64,000 bases of DNA from an uncultured beta proteobacterium (GTDB taxonomy: Bacteria; Pseudomonadota; Gammaproteobacteria; Burkholderiales; Rhodocyclaceae), in the NCBI GenBank assembly GCA_903908065.1, contig CAIVQO010000043.1, forward strand, positions 46,686-110,685, given 5' to 3'. How positions within the stretch are numbered: the first letter of the stretch is position 1; every line of letters begins with the position of its first letter. Positions 25,850 to 33,789 of this stretch are shown here, piece by piece. The position numbers and the translations under genes were made by a program. The notes beneath the pieces were generated by a model that was not told the origin of the DNA, did not search any database, and saw only the letters and a list, made by a program, of their open reading frames with translations.

Positions 25850-27742
25850 TCAGACCCCCAGCGCAGACTTGATCTGCTCCAGCGTGGAAGGATCATCGAT
25901 AGTGGTCAGGTCGCCCGGATCACGTCCCTCGGCGAGCGCCTGGATCGAGCGGCGCAGCATTTTCCCGGAACGCGTCTTGGGCAGTCCGGTGACGAAGTGA
26001 ATGTGCTTTGGCCGGGCAATCGCCCCCAGGTTGCTGTCGACCACCTTTTTGATTTCGGCTTCCAGAGCGGCGCGCAATTCCGGCGTAGCCACCCGCGCCT
26101 GATCCTTGACCACGGCAAAGGCCACCGGCTCCTGCCCCTTCAATTGGTCATTCACGCCCACCACGGCAACTTCGGCGACCGCGCTGTGGCCTTGCACAGC
26201 CTCCTCGATTTCACGCGTACCGAGGCGGTGGCCTGCCACATTGATGACGTCATCGGTACGACCGAGGATGAAGTGGTAGCCCTCGTCGTCCTTGATGCCC
26301 CAATCGAAGGACGAATAGACCTGCGGCTCCTTGAACAAGCTGAAATAGGTGCTGACGAAACGCTCGTCATCGCCCCACACCGTCGACAAACAGCCAGGCG
26401 GCAAGGGCGGAACAATGCCGACGATACCTTTCTCGTTTGGTTCGCACACGGTTCCATCCTCGCGGAAGATGCGCAGGTCGTACCCGTACACGGGGAAGCT
26501 TGGGGTGCCGAACTTGATCTTGGTGTCCTCGATGCCGCGCACCGTCGACAGGATCGGCCAGCCGGTTTCGGTCTGCCAGTAGTTGTCGATCACCGGCAGC
26601 TTGAGTTCGCCCATGATCCACTCGTGGGTCGGCTGGTCGAGGGGCTCACCGGCGAGGAACAGGTGCTTGAGCTTGGAGAGGTCGTACTTGTGCAGCCAAC
26701 TGGCGTCGCTCTTCTTCAGGACGCGAATCGCGGTCGGTGCGGAGAACATGACCGTGACCTGGTACTTTTCAACAATCTGCCACCAGATACCGGGATCGGG
26801 ACGGATCGGGGTGCCTTCGTACATGATGGTGGCCATGCCGGCGATCAGCGGGCCATAGATGATGTAGCTGTGGCCGACAACCCAGCCGATGTCGGAGGTG
26901 GAGAACATGGTCTCGCCCTCGCCGCCGGTGAAAATGTGCTTCATCGATGCGGCCAGAGCCACGGCGTAGCCGCCGGTGTCGCGCTGCACGCCCTTGGGCT
27001 TGCCCGTGGTGCCGGACGTGTAAAGAATGTAGGACGGCTCGGTCGACTCCATCCACTCGCAGGGCACCTCGGCATTCATATTTTGGTTGCGCAGCGTGGC
27101 GTAATCCACGTCGCGGCCCTCAACGCGCGGCCAGCCCTTGTCGAGTCCGCGATCCACCATCAGCACCTTGGCCGGCGGGAACTGTGCCAGCTTGCAGGCC
27201 TCGTCGAGCAGATGCTTGTAGGGCACCGCCTTGCCGCCGCGCATGCCGGCGTCGCTGGAAACGATCAGCTTGGGCTTGGCGTCGTCGATGCGCGTGGCCA
27301 GCGATCCGGAGGCGAAGCCGCCAAAGACGACGGAGTGGATGGCACCGATGCGGGCGCAGGCGAGAATGGCGAACGTCGCCTCGGCAATCATCGGCATGTA
27401 GATCAGGACGCGATCGCCCTTGCTCACGCCCAACGACTTCATGATCGCGGCGGTACGCATTACCTCGCTCTTCAGCTCCGCGAAGGTGTAGGACTTTTCC
27501 TCGTTGGTTTCGGTCGAGATGTAGACCAGCGCGCGGTCATTGGGGCGCTTGGCCGCGTGGCGATCCACCGCGTTGTGGCACAGGTTGGTCTTGCCGCCGA
27601 CGAACCACTTCGAGAATGGCGGGCGCGAAAAATCGCAGATTTGCTGCGGTGGCGTCTGCCAGTCGATCAGCTTGGCCTGCTCGGCCCAGAAATCGTCCCG
27701 CTGTTCAATGGAACGCTTGTGAAAATCGGCGTACTTACCCAT
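25850..27742 (-). CDS. prpE: Propionate-CoA ligase
   Basis: A 630-residue acyl-CoA synthetase of the ANL superfamily, the length of PrpE. The AMP-binding core reads YILYTSGTTGKPKGVQRDTGGYAVALAASM; the RDTGGYAVAL extension fits PrpE better than acetyl-CoA synthetase. Other motifs are NYWQTETGWPI, GRTDDVINVAGHRLGTREIE and the C-terminal lysine segment PKTRSGKMLRRSIQALAEGRDPGDLTTI. AGGA lies about 6 nt before the ATG. It follows the AcuI-like gene by 60 nt on the same strand. Acetate could also be a substrate, so the propionate call is from sequence resemblance and neighbour. Confidence 0.92.
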   Translation of the reverse strand: MGKYADFHKRSIEQRDDFWAEQAKLIDWQTPPQQICDFSRPPFSKWFVGGKTNLCHNAVDRHAAKRPNDRALVYISTETNEEKSYTFAELKSEVMRTAAIMKSLGVSKGDRVLIYMPMIAEATFAILACARIGAIHSVVFGGFASGSLATRIDDAKPKLIVSSDAGMRGGKAVPYKHLLDEACKLAQFPPAKVLMVDRGLDKGWPRVEGRDVDYATLRNQNMNAEVPCEWMESTEPSYILYTSGTTGKPKGVQRDTGGYAVALAASMKHIFTGGEGETMFSTSDIGWVVGHSYIIYGPLIAGMATIMYEGTPIRPDPGIWWQIVEKYQVTVMFSAPTAIRVLKKSDASWLHKYDLSKLKHLFLAGEPLDQPTHEWIMGELKLPVIDNYWQTETGWPILSTVRGIEDTKIKFGTPSFPVYGYDLRIFREDGTVCEPNEKGIVGIVPPLPPGCLSTVWGDDERFVSTYFSLFKEPQVYSSFDWGIKDDEGYHFILGRTDDVINVAGHRLGTREIEEAVQGHSAVAEVAVVGVNDQLKGQEPVAFAVVKDQARVATPELRAALEAEIKKVVDSNLGAIARPKHIHFVTGLPKTRSGKMLRRSIQALAEGRDPGDLTTIDDPSTLEQIKSALGV

Positions 27743-27802
27743 GACTATCCTCGCTGGTTAGTGACTTGTGGTCGTTAAGTGTCGGATGTTGCTGTTTGGT
27801 AT

Positions 27803-28792
27803 TCAGTTGGAAATGTTGACGACCACACGACCCTTGACCCGGCCCTGAATGTAATCGTCAAAAGCGGATGGCAACGCGTCAAACTCGATGTAGCGCGTCA
27901 TGGCGGCCAGATGCCTGGGTTTCATGTCGGTCGCCAGATGCTGCCAGACACCACTCCGATAAGGTTCGCCGATGTAGCCGGAGTCGATGCCAAGGAGCGA
28001 TGCGCCGCGCAGGATGAAGGGCGCGACGGTGGTATTCAGACTCATGCTGGCCGCGAGACCAATGCTGGCGATGGTGCCTCCCTGCTTCATGGTACTGGCC
28101 ATCCAGGCCAGCACGTCGCCGCCAAGATTGTCCACCGCACCGGCCCAAAGCTCCTTGCCCAGCGGCTTGATCTTGGCCAGGTCGAGAGATTGGCGCAGCA
28201 TGACCTCGCGGGCACCAAGCTGTTTCAGGTAGTCGGATTCGCTTTCCTTGCCAGTGAGCGCGACCACCTCATAGCCCCTTGAAGAAAGGATATCCACCGC
28301 AAGACTGCCCACTCCCCCCGTGGCGCCGCTGACCACGACCGGGCCATTGCCAGGCCTCAGTCCGTTTTCCTCCATGCGCACCACCCCCAGTCCAGCGGTA
28401 AATCCCGCCGTACCCAGGGCCATCGCCTCCGCGAGAGACAGCCCGGCGGGAAGCTTATGCACCCAATTGGCGGGAACGCGTGCCCGCTGGGCGTAGCCGC
28501 CATGGTGCGCCACACCAATGTCGTAGCTGGTGGCGATCACCTCGTCGCCGACGCTGAAACGGGAATCTGTCGTGGCAAGTACGCGCCCAGCCAGATCGAT
28601 GCCGCCAACGCACGGGAATCGGCGAATGATCCGTCCGGCGCCTGTAGCCGCCAGCGCGTCCTTGTAGTTGATACTGGAGTGGGTGACCGCAATCGTGACT
28701 TCGCCCGGATCAAGTTGCGCGTCGTCCATGTCGACGAACCGGCTGACGATCTTGGTGTCTTCCTGATTGATCAGGTAGGCCTTAAAGCTCAA
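27803..28792 (-). CDS. acuI: Zinc-independent MDR oxidoreductase, YhdH/AcuI type (acryloyl-CoA reductase-like)
   Basis: A 329-residue medium-chain dehydrogenase/reductase. It has the VTHSSINYKDALAATGAGRIIRRFPCVGGIDLAG core, the VVVSGATGGVGSLAVDIL NADPH-binding motif and a C-terminal FDDYIQGRVKGRVVV stretch. AcuI reduces acryloyl-CoA to propionyl-CoA. I choose the TTG at 28792 because GAGGAG lies 8 nt upstream and the protein then begins LSFKAYLINQED, like family members; an upstream ATG at 28831 would add 13 unrelated residues. Adjacent prpE feeds the same propionyl-CoA pool. Other quinone-oxidoreductase-like activities cannot be excluded. Confidence 0.85.
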   Translation of the reverse strand: MSFKAYLINQEDTKIVSRFVDMDDAQLDPGEVTIAVTHSSINYKDALAATGAGRIIRRFPCVGGIDLAGRVLATTDSRFSVGDEVIATSYDIGVAHHGGYAQRARVPANWVHKLPAGLSLAEAMALGTAGFTAGLGVVRMEENGLRPGNGPVVVSGATGGVGSLAVDILSSRGYEVVALTGKESESDYLKQLGAREVMLRQSLDLAKIKPLGKELWAGAVDNLGGDVLAWMASTMKQGGTIASIGLAASMSLNTTVAPFILRGASLLGIDSGYIGEPYRSGVWQHLATDMKPRHLAAMTRYIEFDALPSAFDDYIQGRVKGRVVVNISN

Positions 28793-28861
28793 AGTGGTCT
28801 CCTCGTATGCCGCAGCGTCATGCCCCGGCACGTCTTGTTATTATCCGGTTTCAGCGCGACG

Positions 28862-28867
28862 ATTATA
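28862..28867 (-). promoter_or_regulatory. Perfect -10 hexamer ahead of acuI
   Basis: TATAAT on the minus strand lies about 70 bp upstream of the acuI start. No clear -35 is seen at normal spacing, so the promoter call is tentative. Confidence 0.35.
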
Positions 28868-28912
28868 GGCAGTCGATGCTTACAGAGCGCTGAACGCTCC
28901 GGAACGAGGGGG

Positions 28913-28941
28913 TTTACGGAGGTCGGGATCGAAGCTATAGT
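28913..28941 (+). promoter_or_regulatory. Likely sigma70 promoter directly abutting the NlpC/P60 gene
   Basis: TTTACG and TATAGT are separated by 17 bp. The -10 ends only 8 bases before the ATG at 28950, and no Shine-Dalgarno sequence lies between. If this promoter is used, the transcript would start at or next to the start codon, giving a leaderless mRNA. Confidence 0.5.
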
Positions 28942-28949
28942 CCGACTCC

Positions 28950-29462
28950 ATGCGAGTAATACATGTTCTAGGTGTAGGGTTTTTAACCCTCGTCGGCCTG
29001 CTTTTTTCGCCGATCTCGAGCGCAGAAGAACCCGTCGTCGTACCGCCCGCCGCGCCGGTGTCCTTCGTCGATCGCGCCACTGCGAGCGCCCAAGATGCCA
29101 TCGACAGCGCGTTGGACCTGCTGGGGATCCGCTATCGGCGGGGCGGCAGTACGCCGGAAGCCGGCTTCGACTGTTCCGGGTTCGTCAGCCACGTGTTCCG
29201 CGAAGGCATCGGGCTGGTGCTTCCCCGAAGCTCAAAAGAAATGAGCAAGACGGGTGAAGTGGTGAATCGCGAAGAGTTGAAGCCCGGAGATCTGGTCTTC
29301 TTCAATACGATGCGCAGCGCGTTCTCACACGTCGGCATTTACCTGGGCGACAACCAGTTCGTCCACGCGCCTCGGGCCGGTGGGCGGGTCAGGATCGAAG
29401 ATCTCCGTGATAGCTACTGGGTCAAGCGATTCAACGGTGCCCGCCGCGTCAGTCCCGAATAA
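28950..29462 (+). CDS. NlpC/P60 (C40) family cell-wall hydrolase
   Basis: A 170-residue exported protein. A signal peptide of about 25 residues (VLGVGFLTLVGLLFSPISSAEE) precedes a single NlpC/P60 domain. The catalytic Cys is in AGFDCSGFVSHVF, followed by LPRSSKEMSKTGEVV. The catalytic His is in SAFSHVGIYLGDNQFVHAP. Such enzymes cleave D-Glu-meso-Dap or related peptide bonds in peptidoglycan. It starts divergently from acuI and has its own intrinsic terminator downstream. No ribosome-binding sequence is apparent before the ATG. Confidence 0.93.
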   Translation: MRVIHVLGVGFLTLVGLLFSPISSAEEPVVVPPAAPVSFVDRATASAQDAIDSALDLLGIRYRRGGSTPEAGFDCSGFVSHVFREGIGLVLPRSSKEMSKTGEVVNREELKPGDLVFFNTMRSAFSHVGIYLGDNQFVHAPRAGGRVRIEDLRDSYWVKRFNGARRVSPE

Positions 29463-29481
29463 CGCGAAGCCCGAATAGACC

Positions 29482-29506
29482 AAGGCCGCGACTGCGGCCT
29501 TTATTT
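29482..29506 (+). terminator. Rho-independent terminator of the NlpC/P60 gene
   Basis: AAGGCCGC pairs perfectly with GCGGCCTT around a GACT loop and is followed by TATTT. It lies 20 bp after the stop codon and just before the Fur-controlled fbpA promoter. Confidence 0.85.
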
Positions 29507-29510
29507 GAGC

Positions 29511-29539
29511 TTGCCATTGAGAATGATTCTTAATACAAT
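29511..29539 (+). promoter_or_regulatory. fbpA promoter with a Fur box filling the spacer
   Basis: TTGCCA (29511-29516) and TACAAT (29534-29539) are 17 bp apart, each 5 of 6 to consensus. The spacer contains GAGAATgATTCTT, a 6-1-6 near-palindrome matching Fur-box style. Iron-bound Fur would therefore block RNA polymerase directly. Repression by Fur is inferred from the site and the iron-transport product. Confidence 0.82.
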
Positions 29540-29573
29540 GCCGCCATCAAAATTCACCCTCATGTTTGACGCC

Positions 29574-30596
29574 ATGAAAATCAATACCCTAGCCGCATCC
29601 CTGCTCTTCATCGCCACGGCGGCCAGCCAGGCGGCGGTCGCCCAGGAAAAGCAACTCAACCTGTATTCGGCACGCCACTACCAGACCGACGAAGCGCTGT
29701 ATGCCAATTTCACCCGCCAGACCGGGATCAAGATCAATCGCATCGAAGCCAAGGAGGACGAACTGCTGGAGCGCATCCGCAATGAAGGCGCGAAAAGCCC
29801 CGCCGACGTTTTCCTGACGGTCGATGCCGCGCGACTGGCCAAGGCCGACGAGTTGGGGCTGTTCGCTCCGGTCAAGTCGAAAGTACTGGAAGATCGCATT
29901 CCGGCCAATCTGCGCAGCCCCGACTGGTTTGCGTTTTCGACCCGGGCCCGGGTGATCATCGCCAATCGCGACCAAGTCCGTATCGAGGATGTCCAGAACT
30001 ACGAAGACCTCGCCGATCCCAAGCTGAAGGGCAAAGTATGCTCCCGCTCGGGAAGCCACCCCTACAATTTGTCCCTGATGTCGGCGTTGATCGCCCATCT
30101 CGGCGAAGCCAAGGCAGAAGCATGGGCACGCGGGGTGGTGAGCAATTTTGCCCGCAGCCCGAAGGGTGGCGATACCGACCAGATCAAATCCGTAGCCGCC
30201 GGCGAATGCGGTGTCGCCGTATCCAATACCTATTACTTGGCACGCCTGCTGCGTTCGGAAAAAGCCGACGACAGAAAGCTGATGGAAAAAATTTCCATCA
30301 TCTGGCCGAACCAGAAGAGTTTCGGCGCCCATATCAATGTCTCCGGTGGCGGCATGCTGAAGAGCGCACCCAACAAGGACTCCGCCGTCCGTTTTCTGGA
30401 GTATCTGGCCTCCGACGAAGCTCAGCGCTACTTTGCCGACGGCAACAATGAGTGGCCCGCCGTGAGCAACCTGGCGGTCAAGAACCCGGCACTGGACGCC
30501 ATGGGCAAGTTCAAGGCGGACACGCTTCCGGTCGCCACCCTGGCGAAGAACGCCGCGTCAGCGCAGAAGATCTACGATCGCGCCGGCTGGAAGTAA
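29574..30596 (+). CDS. fbpA: Iron(III) ABC transporter substrate-binding protein
   Basis: A 340-residue periplasmic binding protein of the FbpA/FutA class. A signal peptide of about 23 residues (MKINTLAASLLFIATAASQAAVAQ) leads to QLNLYSARHYQTDEALY, the standard first strand. Middle motifs KVCSRSGSHPYNLSLMSALI and GVAVSNTYYLARLL are typical; the tyrosine pair in NTYY binds ferric iron in family members. I use the ATG at 29574 because it gives a clean signal peptide; an ATG at 29562 would add four residues. The permease and ATPase genes lie 0.4-2.1 kb downstream, in a separate divergent unit. Confidence 0.95.
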   Translation: MKINTLAASLLFIATAASQAAVAQEKQLNLYSARHYQTDEALYANFTRQTGIKINRIEAKEDELLERIRNEGAKSPADVFLTVDAARLAKADELGLFAPVKSKVLEDRIPANLRSPDWFAFSTRARVIIANRDQVRIEDVQNYEDLADPKLKGKVCSRSGSHPYNLSLMSALIAHLGEAKAEAWARGVVSNFARSPKGGDTDQIKSVAAGECGVAVSNTYYLARLLRSEKADDRKLMEKISIIWPNQKSFGAHINVSGGGMLKSAPNKDSAVRFLEYLASDEAQRYFADGNNEWPAVSNLAVKNPALDAMGKFKADTLPVATLAKNAASAQKIYDRAGWK

Positions 30597-30608
30597 GCGG
30601 ACGTCGTA

Positions 30609-30630
30609 CCCGCCGGAACCTTCCGGCGGG
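30609..30630 (+). terminator. Perfect stem-loop after fbpA
   Basis: CCCGCCGGAA and TTCCGGCGGG form a perfect 10-bp inverted repeat with only CC between, 12 bp after the fbpA stop. No T-run follows, so it may be a weak terminator or an mRNA 3'-end stabiliser. Confidence 0.5.
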
Positions 30631-30775
30631 ACAGGATCGCCGTATCGCCAGCGCCGACTTTCCGCGCAATTGTTCCTCGGCACAAAACAAACTATTCGCG
30701 CGCGCCGTGTATTCAGCCACCGGGCGATTGCCTATAGTGCGGACTCCACCACCCAGAAAACCACGGAGTCCCCTC

Positions 30776-31015
30776 ATGTCGAAACCCGAAATCGCCGCGA
30801 AGTCCCCATTTGCCGTCAATGTCGAGAAGGGCAAGGATTACTACTGGTGCTCCTGCGGCAAGAGCAAAACCCAACCCTTTTGCGATGGCAGCCACAAGGG
30901 CTCCGGGTTCGCACCGACGAAATACACGGCCGATGAAAGCAAGACCGTCTATTTCTGCGGCTGCAAGCACAGTGCCAATGGGGCGCTGTGCGACGGCAGC
31001 CACAAGTCGCTTTAA
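30776..31015 (+). CDS. Dual-CDGSH iron-sulfur domain protein
   Basis: A 79-residue protein with two mitoNEET-like CDGSH motifs, CSCGKSKTQPFCDGSH and CGCKHSANGALCDGSH, each giving the three Cys and one His that hold a [2Fe-2S] cluster. The role of bacterial CDGSH proteins is uncertain; iron or redox handling is likely. The start at 30776 has GGAG about 9 nt upstream. It sits between the iron-binding protein gene and the iron permease gene, converging on fbpB, with the stop codons overlapping by 4 nt. A TATAGT hexamer at 30733-30738 may be its -10. Confidence 0.92.
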   Translation: MSKPEIAAKSPFAVNVEKGKDYYWCSCGKSKTQPFCDGSHKGSGFAPTKYTADESKTVYFCGCKHSANGALCDGSHKSL

Positions 31016-32694
31016 CAGGTACTGATCTGACTGCGCCCGGCAGAGATCTGCCGGGCCAGCAGGACGATCGGCAGCAGCCCGACACCTACAATTGCCAGCG
31101 CGGCACCGGATGCCTCGGCCAGGCGCTCATCCGCTGCCAAGGTAAAGGTTTGCGTCGCGAGGGTGTCGAAATTGAAGGGACGCATCACCAGGGTCGCCGG
31201 AAGTTCCTTCATCACGTCGACAAAAACCAGCAAGGCCGCCGTCAGCAGGCTTCCCCGCAGCAAGGGCAGATGTACCCGGCGCAAGGTTTCCGCCGGTCCG
31301 CAGCCAAGACTGCGCGCGGCCGATTCCATGCTCGGCGTGATGCGGCCCAAGCCGGCGTCCACCGTTTGCAAGGCAATCGCAAGGAAACGGGCAAGATAGG
31401 CATACACCAAGGCAGCAATGCCTCCTGTCAGGATCAATCCGGGATTGTCGCCGCCGAGCTGCTGCCAAAGATCGGCAAGCCAGTGGTCCAGCCGTGTCAC
31501 CGGGATCAGCACGCCCACCGCGATGACCGAACCGGGAACCGCGTAACCGAGACCGACTACCCGTCCCGCCAGAACCGAGAGCCGTCGCCCCTCCCGTGCG
31601 GCGAATCCGAGCAGCAGGGCAAATCCTGCGGCCAGCAGTGCTGCCACGACGGCGAGCAGCAAACTGTTACGCGCGAGAATTACGAAGCGGCCGGAGAAAT
31701 CGCCCCCGTCCTCGCCCGGATTTCCCAACGCGAGCCGCACCAATAAAATCGCCGGCAGCAGAAAGCCGATGACCACCGGTATGGCGCATCCGATCTGCGC
31801 CAGCAGTGCCTGCCACCCGGTCAGCACTTGGCGCGTCGCCCGCCGCCGACCCGAGGTATCGTGATAACGAGCACGGCCCCGACTGATGCGCTCCAGCAGG
31901 ATCAGCAGCGCCACAAAGCCGAGCAAGGCAGCGGACAACTGCGCCGCCGCGACACGGTCGCCGAGCGAAAACCAGGCACGGTAGATCCCGGTGGTGAACG
32001 TTTGCACCGCGAAATAGGCCACCGTGCCGTAGTCGGCCAAGGTCTCCATAAGGGCCAGCGCCATACCGGCCGCGATGGCGGGCCGCGCCAGGGGAATCGA
32101 TACGCGCCAAAAGCCCTGCCAGGGGTTCAGGCCGAGCGCCCGCGCCGCCTCAATCATGCCGCCTGCTCGTTCGAGAAACGCGGTGCGCACCAGCAAATAG
32201 ACGTAGGGGTACAAGACACAGGAAAACAGTACGATCGCGCCCCCCAGCGAACGCACGTCCGGAAACCAGTAGTCGCCCTTTTGCCAGCCGAAGGCCTCAC
32301 GCAGGCCGGTCTGCAGCGGGCCGACAAACTGCAGGAAGTCGGTGTAGGTGTAGGCCAGCACGTAGGCCGGCATGGCCATCGGCAACAATAAGGCCCATTC
32401 GGCAATCCGGCGCCCCGGGAAATCGTTGAGGGCAACCAGCCACGCCGCCCCCGTACCCATCGATGCGACGCCCAGCCCGACCCCCAGGCACAGCCAGAAC
32501 GAATTGGCCATGTACTCGGGCAGCACGGTGTCCAGCAGATGGCCCCAGGTTCCCGACGTGCCACCACTGAAAAGATTGACCCCGACGGCAAGCACCGGCA
32601 AGGCCACCAGCAGGGCGAGCACGAAGGCGAAGGAATCCAGCGGTGAGGAGCTGAGCGGGCGGGACACGGCGCACTGATTATAATTGAGACTCAT
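31012..32694 (-). CDS. fbpB: Iron(III) ABC transporter permease
   Basis: A 560-residue polytopic permease formed of two fused binding-protein-dependent transport halves, typical of FbpB/AfuB. The two EAA loops read EAARALGLNPWQGFWRVSIPLARPAI and SAARSLGCGPAETLRRVHLPLLRGSL. About 12 transmembrane helices are expected. I use the ATG at 32694, which has GGGAG about 8 nt upstream. It lies within the Fur-box region, so a later GTG at 32667 (VSRPLSSSPL) remains possible. It is transcribed divergently from fbpC, 27 bp away. Confidence 0.93.
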   Translation of the reverse strand: MSLNYNQCAVSRPLSSSPLDSFAFVLALLVALPVLAVGVNLFSGGTSGTWGHLLDTVLPEYMANSFWLCLGVGLGVASMGTGAAWLVALNDFPGRRIAEWALLLPMAMPAYVLAYTYTDFLQFVGPLQTGLREAFGWQKGDYWFPDVRSLGGAIVLFSCVLYPYVYLLVRTAFLERAGGMIEAARALGLNPWQGFWRVSIPLARPAIAAGMALALMETLADYGTVAYFAVQTFTTGIYRAWFSLGDRVAAAQLSAALLGFVALLILLERISRGRARYHDTSGRRRATRQVLTGWQALLAQIGCAIPVVIGFLLPAILLVRLALGNPGEDGGDFSGRFVILARNSLLLAVVAALLAAGFALLLGFAAREGRRLSVLAGRVVGLGYAVPGSVIAVGVLIPVTRLDHWLADLWQQLGGDNPGLILTGGIAALVYAYLARFLAIALQTVDAGLGRITPSMESAARSLGCGPAETLRRVHLPLLRGSLLTAALLVFVDVMKELPATLVMRPFNFDTLATQTFTLAADERLAEASGAALAIVGVGLLPIVLLARQISAGRSQISTC

Positions 32695-32700
32695 TCTTAC
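32677..32700. promoter_or_regulatory. Fur-box-like site and TATAAT between fbpB and fbpC
   Basis: ATTATAAT is self-complementary and offers a -10 on both strands (plus 32679-32684, minus 32682-32677). Immediately beside it is TTGAGACTCATTCTTAC, which differs from the fbpA Fur box by only a few bases. Clear -35 elements are lacking. The site fits iron control of the fbpBC transport genes, though it overlaps the chosen fbpB start codon. Confidence 0.65.
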
Positions 32701-32721
32701 GCTCCCGCAAATCCTCGCTCC

Positions 32722-33789
32722 ATGCCATTGCTGGAAGTCGATCACGTCAGCCACGCCTACGGCAGCCATGCCGTGGTCAGCGATTTGTCATTCACCCTGA
32801 AGTCCGGCGAAATTGCTTGCCTGCTTGGTGCCTCCGGGTGCGGCAAGACCACCATGCTGCGCCTGATCGCCGGATTCGAGGCCCCCCATGCGGGCAGCAT
32901 CCGCCTCAACGGCAAGACGATCGCGGAGGGCGCGATCCAGGTGCCCGCCGAGGCCCGCCGCATCGGCATGGTGTTCCAGGACTATGCCCTGTTCCCGCAC
33001 CTGACCATTGCCGAGAATGTCGGCTTCGGCCTGCGTGAAAAGTCGGCGCCGGCAAGACGGCAACGCATCGATGAAATGCTGGACCTGATCGGGCTGGGCA
33101 ATCGCGGCCAGCGCTATCCGCATGAACTTTCCGGCGGACAGCAGCAGCGCGTGGCCCTCGCCCGCGCCCTGGCGCCGCAGCCGCACCTGCTGCTGCTCGA
33201 CGAGCCCTTCTCCAACCTCGACGTCGAACTGCGCGAGCGCCTGTCACTGGAAGTGCGCGACATCCTGAAGCGGGCCGGAATGGCTGCGATCCTGGTCACG
33301 CACGACCAGAACGAGGCCTTCGCCGTCGCCGACGTGGTCGGCATCATGCGCGAAGGCCGCATCGAGCAGTGGGATACGCCGTACAACCTTTATCACCGGC
33401 CGGCCACGCGCCATGTCGCCGACTTTGTCGGCCAGGGCATCTTCCTGCCTGGCGAGGTGCTCTCGCGCAAGGTTGTCGAGGTCGAGCTGGGCCGCCTGGA
33501 TTCGGAACTGCCCATGGACTGCGCCTCGAGTTGCGCGGAATGCGGCCTGGGCTGCCGACTCGATGTGCTGCTGCGCCCCGATGACGTGATCCACGACGAC
33601 GCCAGCGACGTCAAGGCCGAGGTGGTGGCCAAGGCGTTTCGCGGGGCGCAGTTCCTCTACACCCTGCGGCTGGACTCGGGCGCGGAAGTACTGTCCCTGG
33701 TGCCTTCCCATCACAATCATGCGATCGGCGAAAAGATCGGCATCCGACTCGATGTCGATCACGTCGTCACCTTCAATCGCGGCACATGA
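32722..33789 (+). CDS. fbpC: Iron(III) ABC transporter ATP-binding protein
   Basis: A 355-residue ABC ATPase of the CUT1-like/iron group. Walker A is [13 protein letters not shown], the Q-loop region is [18 protein letters not shown], the signature is [20 protein letters not shown], and Walker B is [14 protein letters not shown]-terminal TOBE-like regulatory domain includes [23 protein letters not shown] with four clustered cysteines, which could bind a metal or Fe-S cluster. Its stop overlaps aat by 4 nt, so iron transport may be co-transcribed with the N-degron transferases. Confidence 0.94.
   Translation: MPLLEVDHVSHAYGSHAVVSDLSFTLKSGEIACLLGASGCGKTTMLRLIAGFEAPHAGSIRLNGKTIAEGAIQVPAEARRIGMVFQDYALFPHLTIAENVGFGLREKSAPARRQRIDEMLDLIGLGNRGQRYPHELSGGQQQRVALARALAPQPHLLLLDEPFSNLDVELRERLSLEVRDILKRAGMAAILVTHDQNEAFAVADVVGIMREGRIEQWDTPYNLYHRPATRHVADFVGQGIFLPGEVLSRKVVEVELGRLDSELPMDCASSCAECGLGCRLDVLLRPDDVIHDDASDVKAEVVAKAFRGAQFLYTLRLDSGAEVLSLVPSHHNHAIGEKIGIRLDVDHVVTFNRGT

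Noticed and set aside
25691..27778. A 695-codon plus-strand open frame opposite prpE
   Set aside because: It mirrors the codon phase of a well-supported acyl-CoA synthetase, as long antisense frames often do in high-G+C DNA, and its product is compositionally odd with no recognisable domain.
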